DNA from: Molossus alvarezi
Lineage: Eukaryota > Chordata > Mammalia > Chiroptera > Molossidae
Assembly (NCBI GenBank): GCA_037176705.1
Contig: CM073890.1
Coordinates: forward strand, 100,802,591-100,866,590
DNA: 64,000 nt
Reading direction: 5' to 3'
Below are positions 38,090-48,076 of this stretch, one piece after another. The translations under genes were made by a program, and so were the position numbers. Position 1 is the first letter of the stretch. Each line of letters starts with the position of its first letter. The notes under the pieces are model-generated. The model was given only the letters and a program-made list of their open reading frames with translations. It searched no databases and had not been told where the DNA came from.

Positions 38090-39848
38090 AAAGATATTTA
38101 AAAATACTAACCAAATAAGACAGATATAGGTAAATTGATATGAGACATACTAGATAAACTTACATTAATACAAACAATCATTTTATAATGATAAAATATT
38201 TAATTCAACAGGAATATATAACTATCTTAAGTGAGAATATGTCTGATAACATAGCTGGAATGTAGATGGAAAAACAGTTAACAGAATTTCAAGTAATGAA
38301 AAAAACTTTTAAGTCATTCTGACAAATTTTATCACATGCTTCCTTGGAATTGACAGATAAACAAAATAATCAGTCAAAAAACTGAAGATTTGAACAACAG
38401 CACCACAAAACTTAATCTAATTAACACATGCCAAAAATTCACTCAACAACTGAAGGACACACCCTGTTTTCTAGAATTTATGGAAGCTTTTAAATTAACC
38501 TTGTAATCTCTCTCTGATACTAATGTATTTTAGAAATCAATAAAAATATCATTAAAACTAACTTGAAAATAAAATATGACACACTGAAGGCAGGCACATG
38601 TAAAATAATAAATCATAATGGAAGTTAGAATTGACTTACATTTGATTGCTAGCAAAAAAATATCGTATGTTAAAAACTTGTTGAAGCATATTTATGGGGA
38701 TAGTTATATATTTAAACTTTAGAAAAGGAATTAAAGAATAAAGGCAGAACATAAATACTTTTTTTAAATATAGAGAATCAACAAATTTAAATTCTTCTCT
38801 AAAAAAATTGGCCAAACTGACAATATTGATGCAGAAATACCTTAGGAGTTGAAAACAGACAACATTAAAGATATAGTTAAATATTAAAAATTAATGAGAA
38901 AAAGTTGATAAAATGTATGTTAGCAAATAAAGTTGCTTTAAATGGAAATTGCTGTAGGAAAACTGAATTTTTAAAAATTAGCTAAAAATAAATAGATATA
39001 AGTTGTTCCACATTATTAAATAATTAAATAATTACCTTAATATTAACCAAAAAGTTAGCATGCTTACATCATTTTAATAATGAATTTTACCAAATAGTCA
39101 CAAAGCAAAAAGTTGTAGCCTTCAAAAACTTGTTGGGAGTATTAAACAGGAACAATAACAAATCTCTTTAAATAATTTTATGAATTTACTATACATCTGA
39201 TATATAAACCTTAGGAGTAAAGGAAATTACAGGATAATACACTTTCAAATATAAATTTAAAATATAAACAATGATATTAGAACACTAAATTTAACAGTGA
39301 TTTGAAAATAAAACTTTCCTTCACAATTTGAAATTGAATGAATATTTTAAAATCTATTCGTGTAATTCACTACATTTGAAGATTAAATAAAATCAATCAT
39401 CATTATTTCAGTGGATTTAGAGAATTATTTTATTACATTCATACCTATTCATGGTTAATATAAAAGAATTCAAAGTAGAATGACAAAGTTATTTTCTTAA
39501 TCTGCTTAACTTATAAAAGTTTATGAGTAATATATTTAATAGTAAATTTTTAAAAGCTTTTCTTTCTAAATCAGGGGCAAGTAAAATGTGTCCAAAATAT
39601 TTCTCAATTTTGACATTTAGCAAATAAGCAAATAATAGAAGATAAGCCAAAATTAAAATGCATCATGATTGGAAGAGAAAACAACAACCAAGAGTTAGAT
39701 TTGCAAAGTGAGGAGAAGTTTATTTACATAGAAAACCTGTAAGAATCTACATCAAACAATTACTAGAATTATGTGATTGCAAGCTATATTAGGATACCAA
39801 GAATATGATTTCATTCATAATCAAGCAAATAAACAAATAAGACTTCAA
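38090..39848 (+). mobile_element. Ancient LINE-1 ORF2 relic, sense strand
   Basis: No open frame survives, but the order of nucleotide blocks follows LINE-1 ORF2: 'gaaatcaataaaaat', 'agagaatcaacaaattt', 'tgaattttaccaaatagtca', 'gtgtaattcactacatttga', then 'cagtggatttagagaattat' (the segment that encodes the reverse transcriptase in intact copies), and finally 'ttacatagaaaacctgtaag'. It is far more diverged than the LINE-1 copies at 41-54 kb. Ends are uncertain; a Ves SINE interrupts it at 39849. Confidence 0.6.
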
Positions 39849-40151
39849 GCCCTGGCCGGTTTGGTTCAGCGGTTAGAGCGTCGGCCCGTGGTCCAGAGAG
39901 ACCCGGGTTCGGTTCCTGCTAAGGGCACGTACCTCGGTTGCAGTTTGTCCCCGGCCCTGGTTGGGTAGGTGGGTGACAACCACTCAATGTGTCCCTTTCA
40001 CATCAATGTTTCTCTTTCTTTCTCTCTTTCTCTCTCTCTCTCTCACCCTCCCCCCCTCCCTCCCACTCTATCTGAACAAAACAATGGAAAAATGTCCTCC
40101 GGTGAGGATAAAAAAAAAGTAAAAAAGAGTTAAAAAAAAAAGAAAGAAAAA
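39849..40151 (+). mobile_element. Ves SINE, full length, long A-rich tail (cctcgggt-tail subtype)
   Basis: Head 'gccctggccggtttggttca', B-box 'gggttcggttcc', CT-rich body, tail 'atgtcctccggtgaggat' and about 55 bp of A-rich tail. Flanked by the exact 10-bp duplication aagacttcaa at 39839-39848 and 40152-40161. Retained CpG and an exact duplication suggest one of the younger SINEs here. Confidence 0.97.
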
Positions 40152-40161
40152 AAGACTTCAA

Positions 40162-41155
40162 GATTACTCATGCACAAAAAAAGTTATTCTTGCCCACACC
40201 AGGCCTGGCCTTGACTCAGGGAACTGTTAATTCATATAGGCTGTGATTCAGTGATTCAGGTTTATGCAATCTCAGGAAACTCTCTACATCCCTTAAAGCA
40301 AGATAGACAATTAAGTTCACATATTAATATAGAACAAAGATCTATCTTCATGAAATGTAACACATTTAATTTGTATACACTGTTCCCAAATCTTTGAGTT
40401 AAAATAATCATAAAGTGGTTTTTGAGCCTCTCCTCATATGACTGTGATATTTTACAAGTCTCCAAATATTTCAAAGCCACAATTTTGGTATTGATTTTAT
40501 GAGAATAAAATGTATTATGGGCTCACTGCAATTGCCCTATCTTATAGTATGTTATCCAATATTTATCTTTTTCTGCCTCATGAAGCTTTTAGAGCAAAAA
40601 GTACTATAATATATGCAGATAACGTATATATTATAAAGATCTACACAATGTAATAGGATATACAAGATGCTTTCCTGAGTAATTTCAGAAATACAAATGT
40701 ATCTATTATTGAATTAATGATTACAAATACTAACAAAATAATAGGGAAGGTAAAATATAGATAGTGCTTAGAATAAGAATGATTGTGGTAAATTTCCCTC
40801 CCCACTACCACCTGTCAAAATACCGTATATTATAGAAGGCCAAATAAGCCAACAGTTACTTCAGGTTTATAGTCTAAGAGGTTAAATGCAGACAGGCATT
40901 AGAGCTAATCTAAGCTTTACAGGATGTGACAGATGAGGAAGAGAGGGGGGTCATTTCAGCAGTAGAAGGATGGAAATCAAGATGGAAATTTAGCAAGGCT
41001 ATACTGATATACTTACTAGTCAATGGGATTGAGACATGTGACTTATAAGAGAGAATAGTCAGATCAAGGAATGGAATGGTGGTGTGAGAGCAGGCCCAGG
41101 GGTCAGATCATGGATTTCTTTAGTTATACTGAGTAGAAAATGGGAGATCACTGTA
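40162..41155. other. Intergenic DNA, nothing recognised
   Basis: Minus-strand frame 40262-40480 has no domain signal. A mid-GC stretch at 40870-41150 is unassigned. Confidence 0.5.
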
Positions 41156-42129
41156 ATGTTGATTTTCCTAATGATTAGTGATTCTGCACGTTGTTTCGTG
41201 TGTGTGTTGGTAATTTATATGTTTTCTTTGAAGCTTTGTCTATTCAAGTGCTTACGACGATTTTTCAATCGGCTTATTAGTTTTGTTTTTCCTACTGGGT
41301 TGGAGGAGTTACTTAAATATTTTGAAGATAAACCCTTTATCAGATACATGGTCTGCAAATATGTTCTCCCACACCATACAGGGCAGGAACTTTTCAGTTT
41401 GCTGTATCCCCACTTTTTTATTTTGTTGTTGTTGTTGCCTATGCGCTCCTTCTTTCACATTGTGAAATCATGCAAAGACTAATGTCATGAATCTTTTCCT
41501 CGATGTATTTTTTTTCTAGGAATTTTACAGTTTTTAGTCTTATGTTTAAGTTTTTAACCCATTTTGAATTGATTTTTATGTATGGTGTAGGAGAAAGGCC
41601 TAGTTTTATTCTTTATCAGGTGGATATGCAGTTTTCCCAGCACCATGTGTTGAAGACTATCCTCTCCCCGTTAGGCAATCTTGACACCCTTGTCAAAGAT
41701 TAGATGACCTTTTATGAGTGGGTTTATTTCTAAGCTCTCTACTCTGTTCCATTGTTCTATAAGTCTGTTTTTATGCCAGTACCATACTCTTTTGATTACT
41801 GTAGCTCTGTAATATGTGTTGTAATCATGAAGCATGATACCTCCAGTTTTATTCTTCTTCCTCAGGATTGATTTGACTATTTGCAGTCTTTTGTGGTTTC
41901 TTATAATAAAATTAAGTCTTCTAATCCATGAATATGGATGGGTTTCCATCTGTTTGTGTGTTCTTTATTTTATTTTTTTACTCATCTTTATTGTTGAATG
42001 TATTACAGATGTCCCTCCTTTTTTTCCCCATTGACCCCTCCTCCCCAATCCCTTCTTCTCCTGCCTTCCACACACTATTGTCCGTGTCCATTGGTTATGC
42101 ACATAAGCATAAAAGTTCATTTGTTTATT

Positions 42130-42342
42130 TCATCCTACCCTCCTTCTCCCCTTCCCTTTGAGGTTCATCAGTCTAACAACCAATTTGTACTTCTTAATTC
42201 CTTCATCATTTTCTCTCATCTCCTCATCCCCCACCCATCTGGCAAGCAACAAAATGTTCTCTGTATCTATGAGTCTGTTTCTGTTCTGCTTGCTCATTTT
42301 GTTTGTAGATTCAATTGTTGATAGACATGTATTTATTGCCAT
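42130..42342 (-). pseudogene. HAL1 ORF2 start fused to 3' UTR
   Basis: An ATG at 42342-42340, one base after the ORF1 stop, opens a 70-codon frame beginning MAINTCLSTIES. The opening resembles the start of LINE-1 ORF2 at 51902 (MAINKYI). After about ten codons the similarity ends and the frame runs through 3' UTR-like sequence. This marks the deletion junction that made HAL1 from LINE-1. No function is implied. Confidence 0.7.
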
Positions 42343-42343
42343 T

Positions 42344-43248
42344 TTATTGTTCATATTTTTGTTCTTCTCCTTCAAGAAGACCCTTCAACATTTCATATAA
42401 TACTGGTTTTGTGGTGATGAACTCCTTTACCATTTTCTTTTCTGGGAAACTCTTGATATGTCCATCGATTCTAAATGATAGCTTTGCAGGATAGAATAAT
42501 CTTGGTTGTAGGTTGTTGCTTTTCATCACCTTGATTCTCTCTTGCCACTCCATTCTGGCCTGCAAAGTTTCTTTTCAGAAATCAGCTAATAGTTTTATAG
42601 GGGAGGCTTTGTAGGTAATTAACTGCTTTTCTCTTGCTGCTTTTAAGATTCTCTCTTTGTATTTAACCTTCGGCATTTTGATGATGATGTGTCTTGGTGT
42701 AGACTTCTTCAGGTTGATCTCATTTGGGATTCTCTGTGCTTCCTGGACTTGTATGTCTGTTTCTTCACCAAGTTAGGGAAGTTTTCTGTCATTATTGTTT
42801 CAAATAGGTTTTCAAATTTTTGTTCTCCCTTCTCCTTCTGGCACCCCTATGATGCAAATATTGGCACACTTGAAATTGTCCCAGAGACTCCTTACACTAT
42901 CCTCATTTTTTTTGGATTCTTTTTTCTTTTTGCTATTCTGATAGTGTGTTTTATGCTTCCTTATATTACAAATCAATGCTTTGCTTCTTGGCTTTACCTA
43001 CTCTACTATTGATTCCGTGTAAATTATTCTTATTTGAGTTAGTGGATCCTTCATTCCTGGCTGGTCCATTTTGATGTTGTTGATGTTCCCACTAAGTTCC
43101 TTGGAGGTCTCACCAAGTTTCTTGAGCAACCTTATAACCAGTGTTTTAACTCTTCATCTGATTGATTGTTTATCTCCATTTTGTTTAATTCTTTTCCTGG
43201 AGATTTGTTCTTTTCTTTCATTTGGGACATGTTTCTTTGTCTCCTCAT
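42344..43248 (-). pseudogene. HAL1 ORF1 (LINE-1 ORF1p-like), broken
   Basis: ORF1p is an RNA-binding chaperone that coats LINE RNA in a trimer. The start is ATG at 43248 (MRRQRNMSQMKEKNK...), chosen because it lies at the usual place before the coiled-coil region. The C-terminal domain is readable at 42344-42565 ('QERIKVMKSNNLQPRLFYPAK', 'FITTKPVLYEMLKGLL'). Breaks: one A missing in the run at about 43144-43147, an in-frame TGA at 42575-42577, and further breaks between them, since no long frame spans 42565-43140. Inactive. Confidence 0.85.
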
Positions 43249-44638
43249 TTTGGCTGCTTCCCTTTGATTATTTCTATGTATTAGGTAGAGTTGCTATGTC
43301 TCCTAGGCTTTGTAGGGTGGCCTATTGTTGTAGGTGTCCTGTAGGATCCAGTGGCACAGCCTCCCTGATTACCCCAGCTCGACCCTCGAGGTGCACCCCT
43401 AGTGTGGACTGTCCACCCTTCTGTAGTTGAGTCTTGATTGCTGTTGTCACATTAATGGGAGGTATTTACTCAGGCTGATCAGCTACAAGGATTGGCTGTG
43501 CCAACTGACCACTGGCCTCTGACTACCTTAGAGGATCCACTGTGTAGGGGCCCACCACACAGACCAAGACTTACTTCATCAGGACTCTGGTAACCACTGA
43601 GTCCACTCCTTGAGTGTGTCACTTATGGAGGTAGTTGAATGGTGGTGTTTCAATGTGGTCTGGAGCTGTCCACTGAATGTGATGACTCTGAGGCAAGGTC
43701 AACCACTGCCTGTTTTCTATCCAGAGCCACCTGGCATAAGCAGGGCTTGGAGCTGCCCAGGAAAAGCCAAGTTGTGAACCAAGGATGGCTGCTTCTAGTG
43801 CCAGGCCTACGGCCACTTAACGAGAGTTATGGGGCTCACTGAGACCAGATGATGCTTGTTTGAGAGATTTTAGGGAACTTTGAAGCAGGATCCAAGACAT
43901 TCCAATCCTATGGTAAAGCCTTTGGAAACAGCTTGGGTGGGCCTGAATGTTGGGTGGGGTGGGGCCTCAGGGAATCACCAGGGCGGGGCAAACAGTGTGA
44001 GGCAGGTTGCTGGAGTCCCAGATATGGTGGCTGTCTGCCGTCCCAGGGAAGGACTCACCAAAGGAACATCAGCTTCCACCAGCATGTCTGTCCAGGAGAA
44101 AGCTGCCTCTCCAGACCTCGTACCAAGGGCAAACAGCTCAGGTCTTCTCTGTATGTGTCTGGCGCCCCTCAAGCTGCCTCTCTTCCAAGCTTAGAGGGAG
44201 TAAGTCTGAGTAAGTCCATATGCGGGCCCTTTAAGAGGAGCTTCCTGGGGCTCCCACAGCATCAGCCTCCCTCAGCCTCAGTTCTCACTGGTTTTACAGC
44301 CAGAAGTGATGGGGATTCTCTTCCCGGCACTGGAACTCTGAGCTGGGCATCTGGTGTGAAACAGGGACCCCTCAGTCCTCAGGGCGGACCTTCCCAGCCG
44401 AGGTATCCTCCTGATTTTTATCCACCACACGTGGGTGTGGGACCAGCCTGTCCGCCTTTACCCTCCTCTAAGTCTCGGTGTGGCTGCTGCTTTAATTCCG
44501 TAGTTGTGGGACTTCCATTCAGCTGATGTCAGGAGGTTCTGAAAGGTGGTTGTATTGTAGTATAGTTGTAATTTTGATGTGGTTGTGGGAGGAGGTGATA
44601 CCGCGTTTATCTACACCGCAGTCCTGACTGGAAATCTT
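43249..44638 (-). promoter_or_regulatory. HAL1 5' leader with probable internal promoter
   Basis: About 1.4 kb of GC-rich sequence precedes ORF1; the outermost minus-strand bases are 'gtcaggactgcggtgtagat'. LINE 5' UTRs carry internal pol II promoters, so this is the expected promoter region. Long frames on both strands (for example 43933-44526, plus, 197 codons) are chance frames of GC-rich DNA. It shows no clear similarity by eye to the leader of the LINE-1 at 52.9-54.05 kb. Confidence 0.6.
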
Positions 44639-45171
44639 ATGTCTTCTTTAATACATTCACCAATGTTTTGTAGTCTTCAGTTTACAAGTTTTTCATCTAT
44701 TTAGTTCAGTTTATTTTTTTGCATGCTATTGTTTTCCCAGTCTGTCTAATTTATGGAGTCTTTAGTGTTAGGGACAATTTTACTGTCTTTTTAACTTTGT
44801 ATACCATTTATTTCTTTTTCTCACCTAATTGCTCTGCTGGAACTCCAGTATTATGTGAAATAGAAGTGGTGAGAGTGGGCCTGATCTTGAGGAAAAGCTT
44901 TCAGTTTTTCCTCATTTTGTATGATGTTAGCCATGGGCTTATATATATAAATTTTATGTTAGGTTCTTTCTTTCTTTTCCTAGTTTGTTGAGAGTTTTTT
45001 TCCATGAAAGGGTATTAAAATTTGTCAATTGATACATCTGTATTTATTGAGATGGTCATGTGATATTTTCTTTATTTTGTTAATATGATATATCAAAATT
45101 GATTTTTGTATATTGAACCATCCGTGCATCTCAGTGATAAATCCCACTTGGTCTTGACATATAATCCTTTT

Positions 45172-46327
45172 TTTTCCTTATTATTTTTTTTATTATTGTT
45201 GACAATATTACAAATGTCCCCCATTTTCTCCTCCTTTTCCCTTCTCCATTTAGCTCTTGCCCCACCCAGACCTTCCCAAACTATTGTCTGTGCCCACAGG
45301 CAATGTCTATATCCATATATGTTCTTTGGTTAATCTGTTCCTGTCCCTTCTGAGAGCTGTCATTCTATTACATGCATTCATGACTCAGACCTATTTTATT
45401 GTCAATTTATTTGTTCATTTGATTCCACATATAAGTGAGATTATGTGGTATTTCTCTTTCTCTAACTGACTTATTTCATTTAACAAAATACTCTCCAGGT
45501 TTATCTATGCTGTTGCAAAGGGTAAGAGTTCCTTCTTTTCTTTTTTTACAGATGCATAGTATTCCACTGTATAAATGTAACCACAGTTTTTTTACCCACT
45601 CATCTGATGGACACTTGAGCTGTTTCCAGATCTTAGCAATTGTAAATAGTGCTGCTGTGAACATAGGGGTGCGTATATTCTTTCTGACTGGTGCTTCAGA
45701 GTTCTTAGGATACATTCCCAGAAGGTGGATCACTGGGTCAAAAGGAAGTTCCATTTTTAATGTTTTTAAAAACTCCATAATGTTTTCCAAAGTGGCTGTA
45801 CCAATCTGCATTCCCACCAGCAGTGTACTAGGCCCCTTTTTCTCCACATCTTTACTAGTACTTGTTGTTTATTGATTTATTGATGATAGTTTTTCTGGAA
45901 GGTATGAGGTGATACTTCATTATAGTTTTAATTTGCATTTTTCTGATGATTAGTGACATTGAGCATTTTTTTTCATATGTTTATTGGCCATTTGTATGTC
46001 CCCTTTGGAAAAGTATCTATTAAAGTCCCTTGTCCATTTTTAACTGGATTATTTGTCTTCCTGGTGTTGAGTTGTATGAGTTCTTTGCATATTTTGGAAA
46101 TTAACTTCTTGTTAGATGTATCATTGGTGAATATGTTCTCCCATACAGTGGATTCACTTTTCATTTTGTTAGTGGTTTCTTTTGCTGTGCAGAAGCTTTT
46201 GAGTTTGATGTAGTTCCACTTGCTTATTTTTTCCTTTGTTTCTCTTGCCTTAGGAGATGTATCTGTGAAAATCCTGCTATGTATGATGTCTGAGACTTTA
46301 CTGTCTGTTTTCTTCTAGGATTTTTGC
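45172..46327 (-). mobile_element. 5'-truncated LINE-1 with 15-bp target duplication
   Basis: Inserted in the old LINE-1 in antisense. The exact duplication acatataatcctttt lies at 45157-45171 and 46328-46342. It contains the ORF2 C-terminal end and 3' UTR. Surviving minus-strand frames are 45476-45847 (motifs 'FDPVIHLLGMYPKNSEAP', '[14 protein letters not shown]') and 45973-46164 ('[18 protein letters not shown]', '[11 protein letters not shown]'). The 3' UTR at 45172-45470 differs from the younger LINE-1 tail, so it is another subfamily. Frames are broken; not functional. Confidence 0.93.
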
Positions 46328-46444
46328 ACATATAATCCTTTTAGTGTGCTATTGATTTCAGTTGCTAGTATATTGTTTTAAGATTTTTATATCTGAGTTT
46401 ATCAGGCATGTAGTTTTCTTTTTTTGTGTGATATCATCAGTAAG

Positions 46445-47165
46445 ATATTACCACACACTAATCAGAATGGCTATTATTTAAGATAGTAAAACACATGTTG
46501 GAGAAGATGTAGCGATATCTGAACCCTTCTACACTGTTGATAGGAATGCAAAACGGTGCATCTGCTATGGAAAACAGTGTGTGGTTCCTCAAAAAATTAA
46601 AAATAGAACTGCCATATGGCCCAGCAATTCTACAGCCGAATATACATCCAAAAGAATTAAAATCAGGATATCATATACATATGATCACCCTCCTTGTTCA
46701 TTGCAGCAGCACAAGTTACAGTAACCAAGATGTGAAGATGTGGAAACAACCTAACTGTCCATTGACAGGTGAGTGGCTAACAAAAATGTGGTATACACAT
46801 ACAGTGTAACACTATTCAACCATAAAACAGAAGAAAATTTTTCAATATGTGATAATGTGGATGAACTTTGAGAACATTATACTATGTGAAATAAGCCAGT
46901 TACAGAAAGACACATCCACTTATATGAGTGATCTAAAATAACCAAATTCATCGAGTCAAAGAGTAGAATAGTGATTGTTAGGAAGTGTGGGGACGAGGAA
47001 CTGGGTTACTAATCAATGTGCATGAAGTATCAGTTAAGCAGAACAAATGTAAAACACTGTACCAACAGACAACTATCTATTACACACTTAAAAATTTAAG
47101 AGTATAGATTATATGTTGTATTCGTACTACAATAAAAAAGAAAAGGAAAACAGAAAAACAGAGGC
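46445..47165 (+). mobile_element. Old LINE-1, sense 3' part of the twin-primed copy
   Basis: It begins in the C-terminal end of ORF2 ('actaatcagaatggctatta', 'gaactgccatatggcccagc'; frame 46537-46809 reads FLKKLKIELPYGPAI...) and continues through a 3' UTR ('gtgaaataagccagttacag', 'tggttgttaggaag'-like block) to an A-rich end near 47125-47165. It pairs with the antisense segment on its left as one insertion event. No target duplication found. Confidence 0.82.
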
Positions 47166-47830
47166 AATATATTTCACCAGCAAGACCAACAATAAAAAAT
47201 AGATAGTCGCTATTTTCTTCAAGTAAATGAAAACAAGATCAGGTGTTCAAAGGAAAGCCAAGAAAAGAATAAAAGAAGTATGCATTTGTAAAAGATGGAA
47301 TTTTCAATTTGATTGTCTGAATTTAGTCAGAGATTGTGTCTGTCTGGGCAGACAGTGCCTGAAAGGAAGGGAGAACCATTTAAATGAACGGTCATGTAAT
47401 ACCCATGAGCAGGAAGACAATATTGCTGATAATGCTTATCACAACTCTTTTTCAAAGTATCCTGGAACATGAAAAAGGGGCTTATTTTCTGTTTGAGGTG
47501 TAAGAAGACTATCAGTGAAGTAAAGATGTAGGACTTAAACTCAAAACGGAAGCCAAAACTGGGAATGCTGACCTAGGGACCATTCTCAAATAGACGATTC
47601 TGAAGTCGTGACAATGGCTGACTATTCCAAGATAAATATGTGATAGAAAATTTCTAAAACAGAGCCCAGAGTTTTATTTAGAAAGTATTTAGTTTAAGAT
47701 AGAGAGATTAAAGCAATTTACTCTCATGTGATTTATAGCCAAGTAAGCAAATCATAGATTCTTAGAAGCAATTCAATCGATAAACTGTTGAGCATTGAAT
47801 TGTTGGGAATTTTTGGTGTGGTTTTTTTTT
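47166..47830. other. Intergenic DNA between LINE-1 copies
   Basis: An 81-codon plus-strand frame (47227-47472) has no recognisable domain. T-rich sequence from 47811 onward borders the next element. Confidence 0.5.
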
Positions 47831-47837
47831 GGTGTTT

Positions 47838-48076
47838 TTTTTTTTATTGATTAATTTTTGTTACAGATGTTTCTCCTTTTTCCCCCACTGATTCCTGCCT
47901 CCCCCTCCCTCCCTCCCCTTTCCCCAGATTGTTGTCCATGTCCACTGTTCATGCATACATGCATATAAGTTCTGTGGTTCATCCCTCCCCCACCTACCCC
48001 CTCTTTAGGGGATTGTCAGTCTGTACCCCACTTCCGCGTCTCTGGGACTACCCCATTCCTCAAACTGTTATGTTCA
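47838..48076 (-). other. LINE-1 3' UTR
   Basis: Downstream of the ORF2 stop, with a G-rich tract on the minus strand and end 'aacaaaaattaatcaataaa'. The same segment is the only part kept in the tail-only copies at 7350, 12514 and 36996, showing those are the same or a close subfamily. Confidence 0.9.

Larger units (their letters stand above)
41971..44638 (-). mobile_element. HAL1 (half-LINE-1), complete 2.67-kb copy
   Basis: On the minus strand this has a GC-rich leader (about 43250-44638), an ORF1 (42344-43248), the first few codons of ORF2, and then directly a LINE-1-type 3' UTR ending 'caataaagatgag' plus A-rich tail. The endonuclease and reverse transcriptase are absent, which defines HAL1, a non-autonomous LINE-1 derivative. 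It interrupts the old LINE-1: host sequence stops at 'gtgtgttctttattt' (about 41956-41970) and resumes at 'atgtcttctttaata' (from 44639), an imperfect target duplication. Likely mobilised by LINE-1 protein in trans. Confidence 0.88.
41160..46440 (-). mobile_element. Old LINE-1, inverted 5' part (twin-priming product), interrupted twice
   Basis: Three pieces, 41160-41970, 44639-45171 and 46343-46440, join into one antisense LINE-1 ORF2 segment once two later insertions are removed. Read left to right it runs backwards, from the ORF2 C-terminal part to the reverse transcriptase part. A surviving minus-strand frame at 41671-41949 has the ORF2 motifs '[11 protein letters not shown]', 'YYRATVIK' and 'WYWHKNR'. 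It meets the sense-oriented 3' part of LINE-1 at about 46445. The element breakpoints at 41160 and 46445 are adjacent in LINE-1, which is the structure made by twin priming. Confidence 0.82.

Noticed and set aside
41084..41482. 132-codon plus-strand open frame
   Set aside because: Overlaps antisense LINE-1 ORF2; hydrophobic composition arises from reading the A-rich LINE strand in reverse.
43933..44526. 197-codon plus-strand open frame
   Set aside because: Lies in the GC-rich leader of the HAL1 copy, opposite to its ORF1; low-complexity Pro/Ser/Gly composition without any domain.
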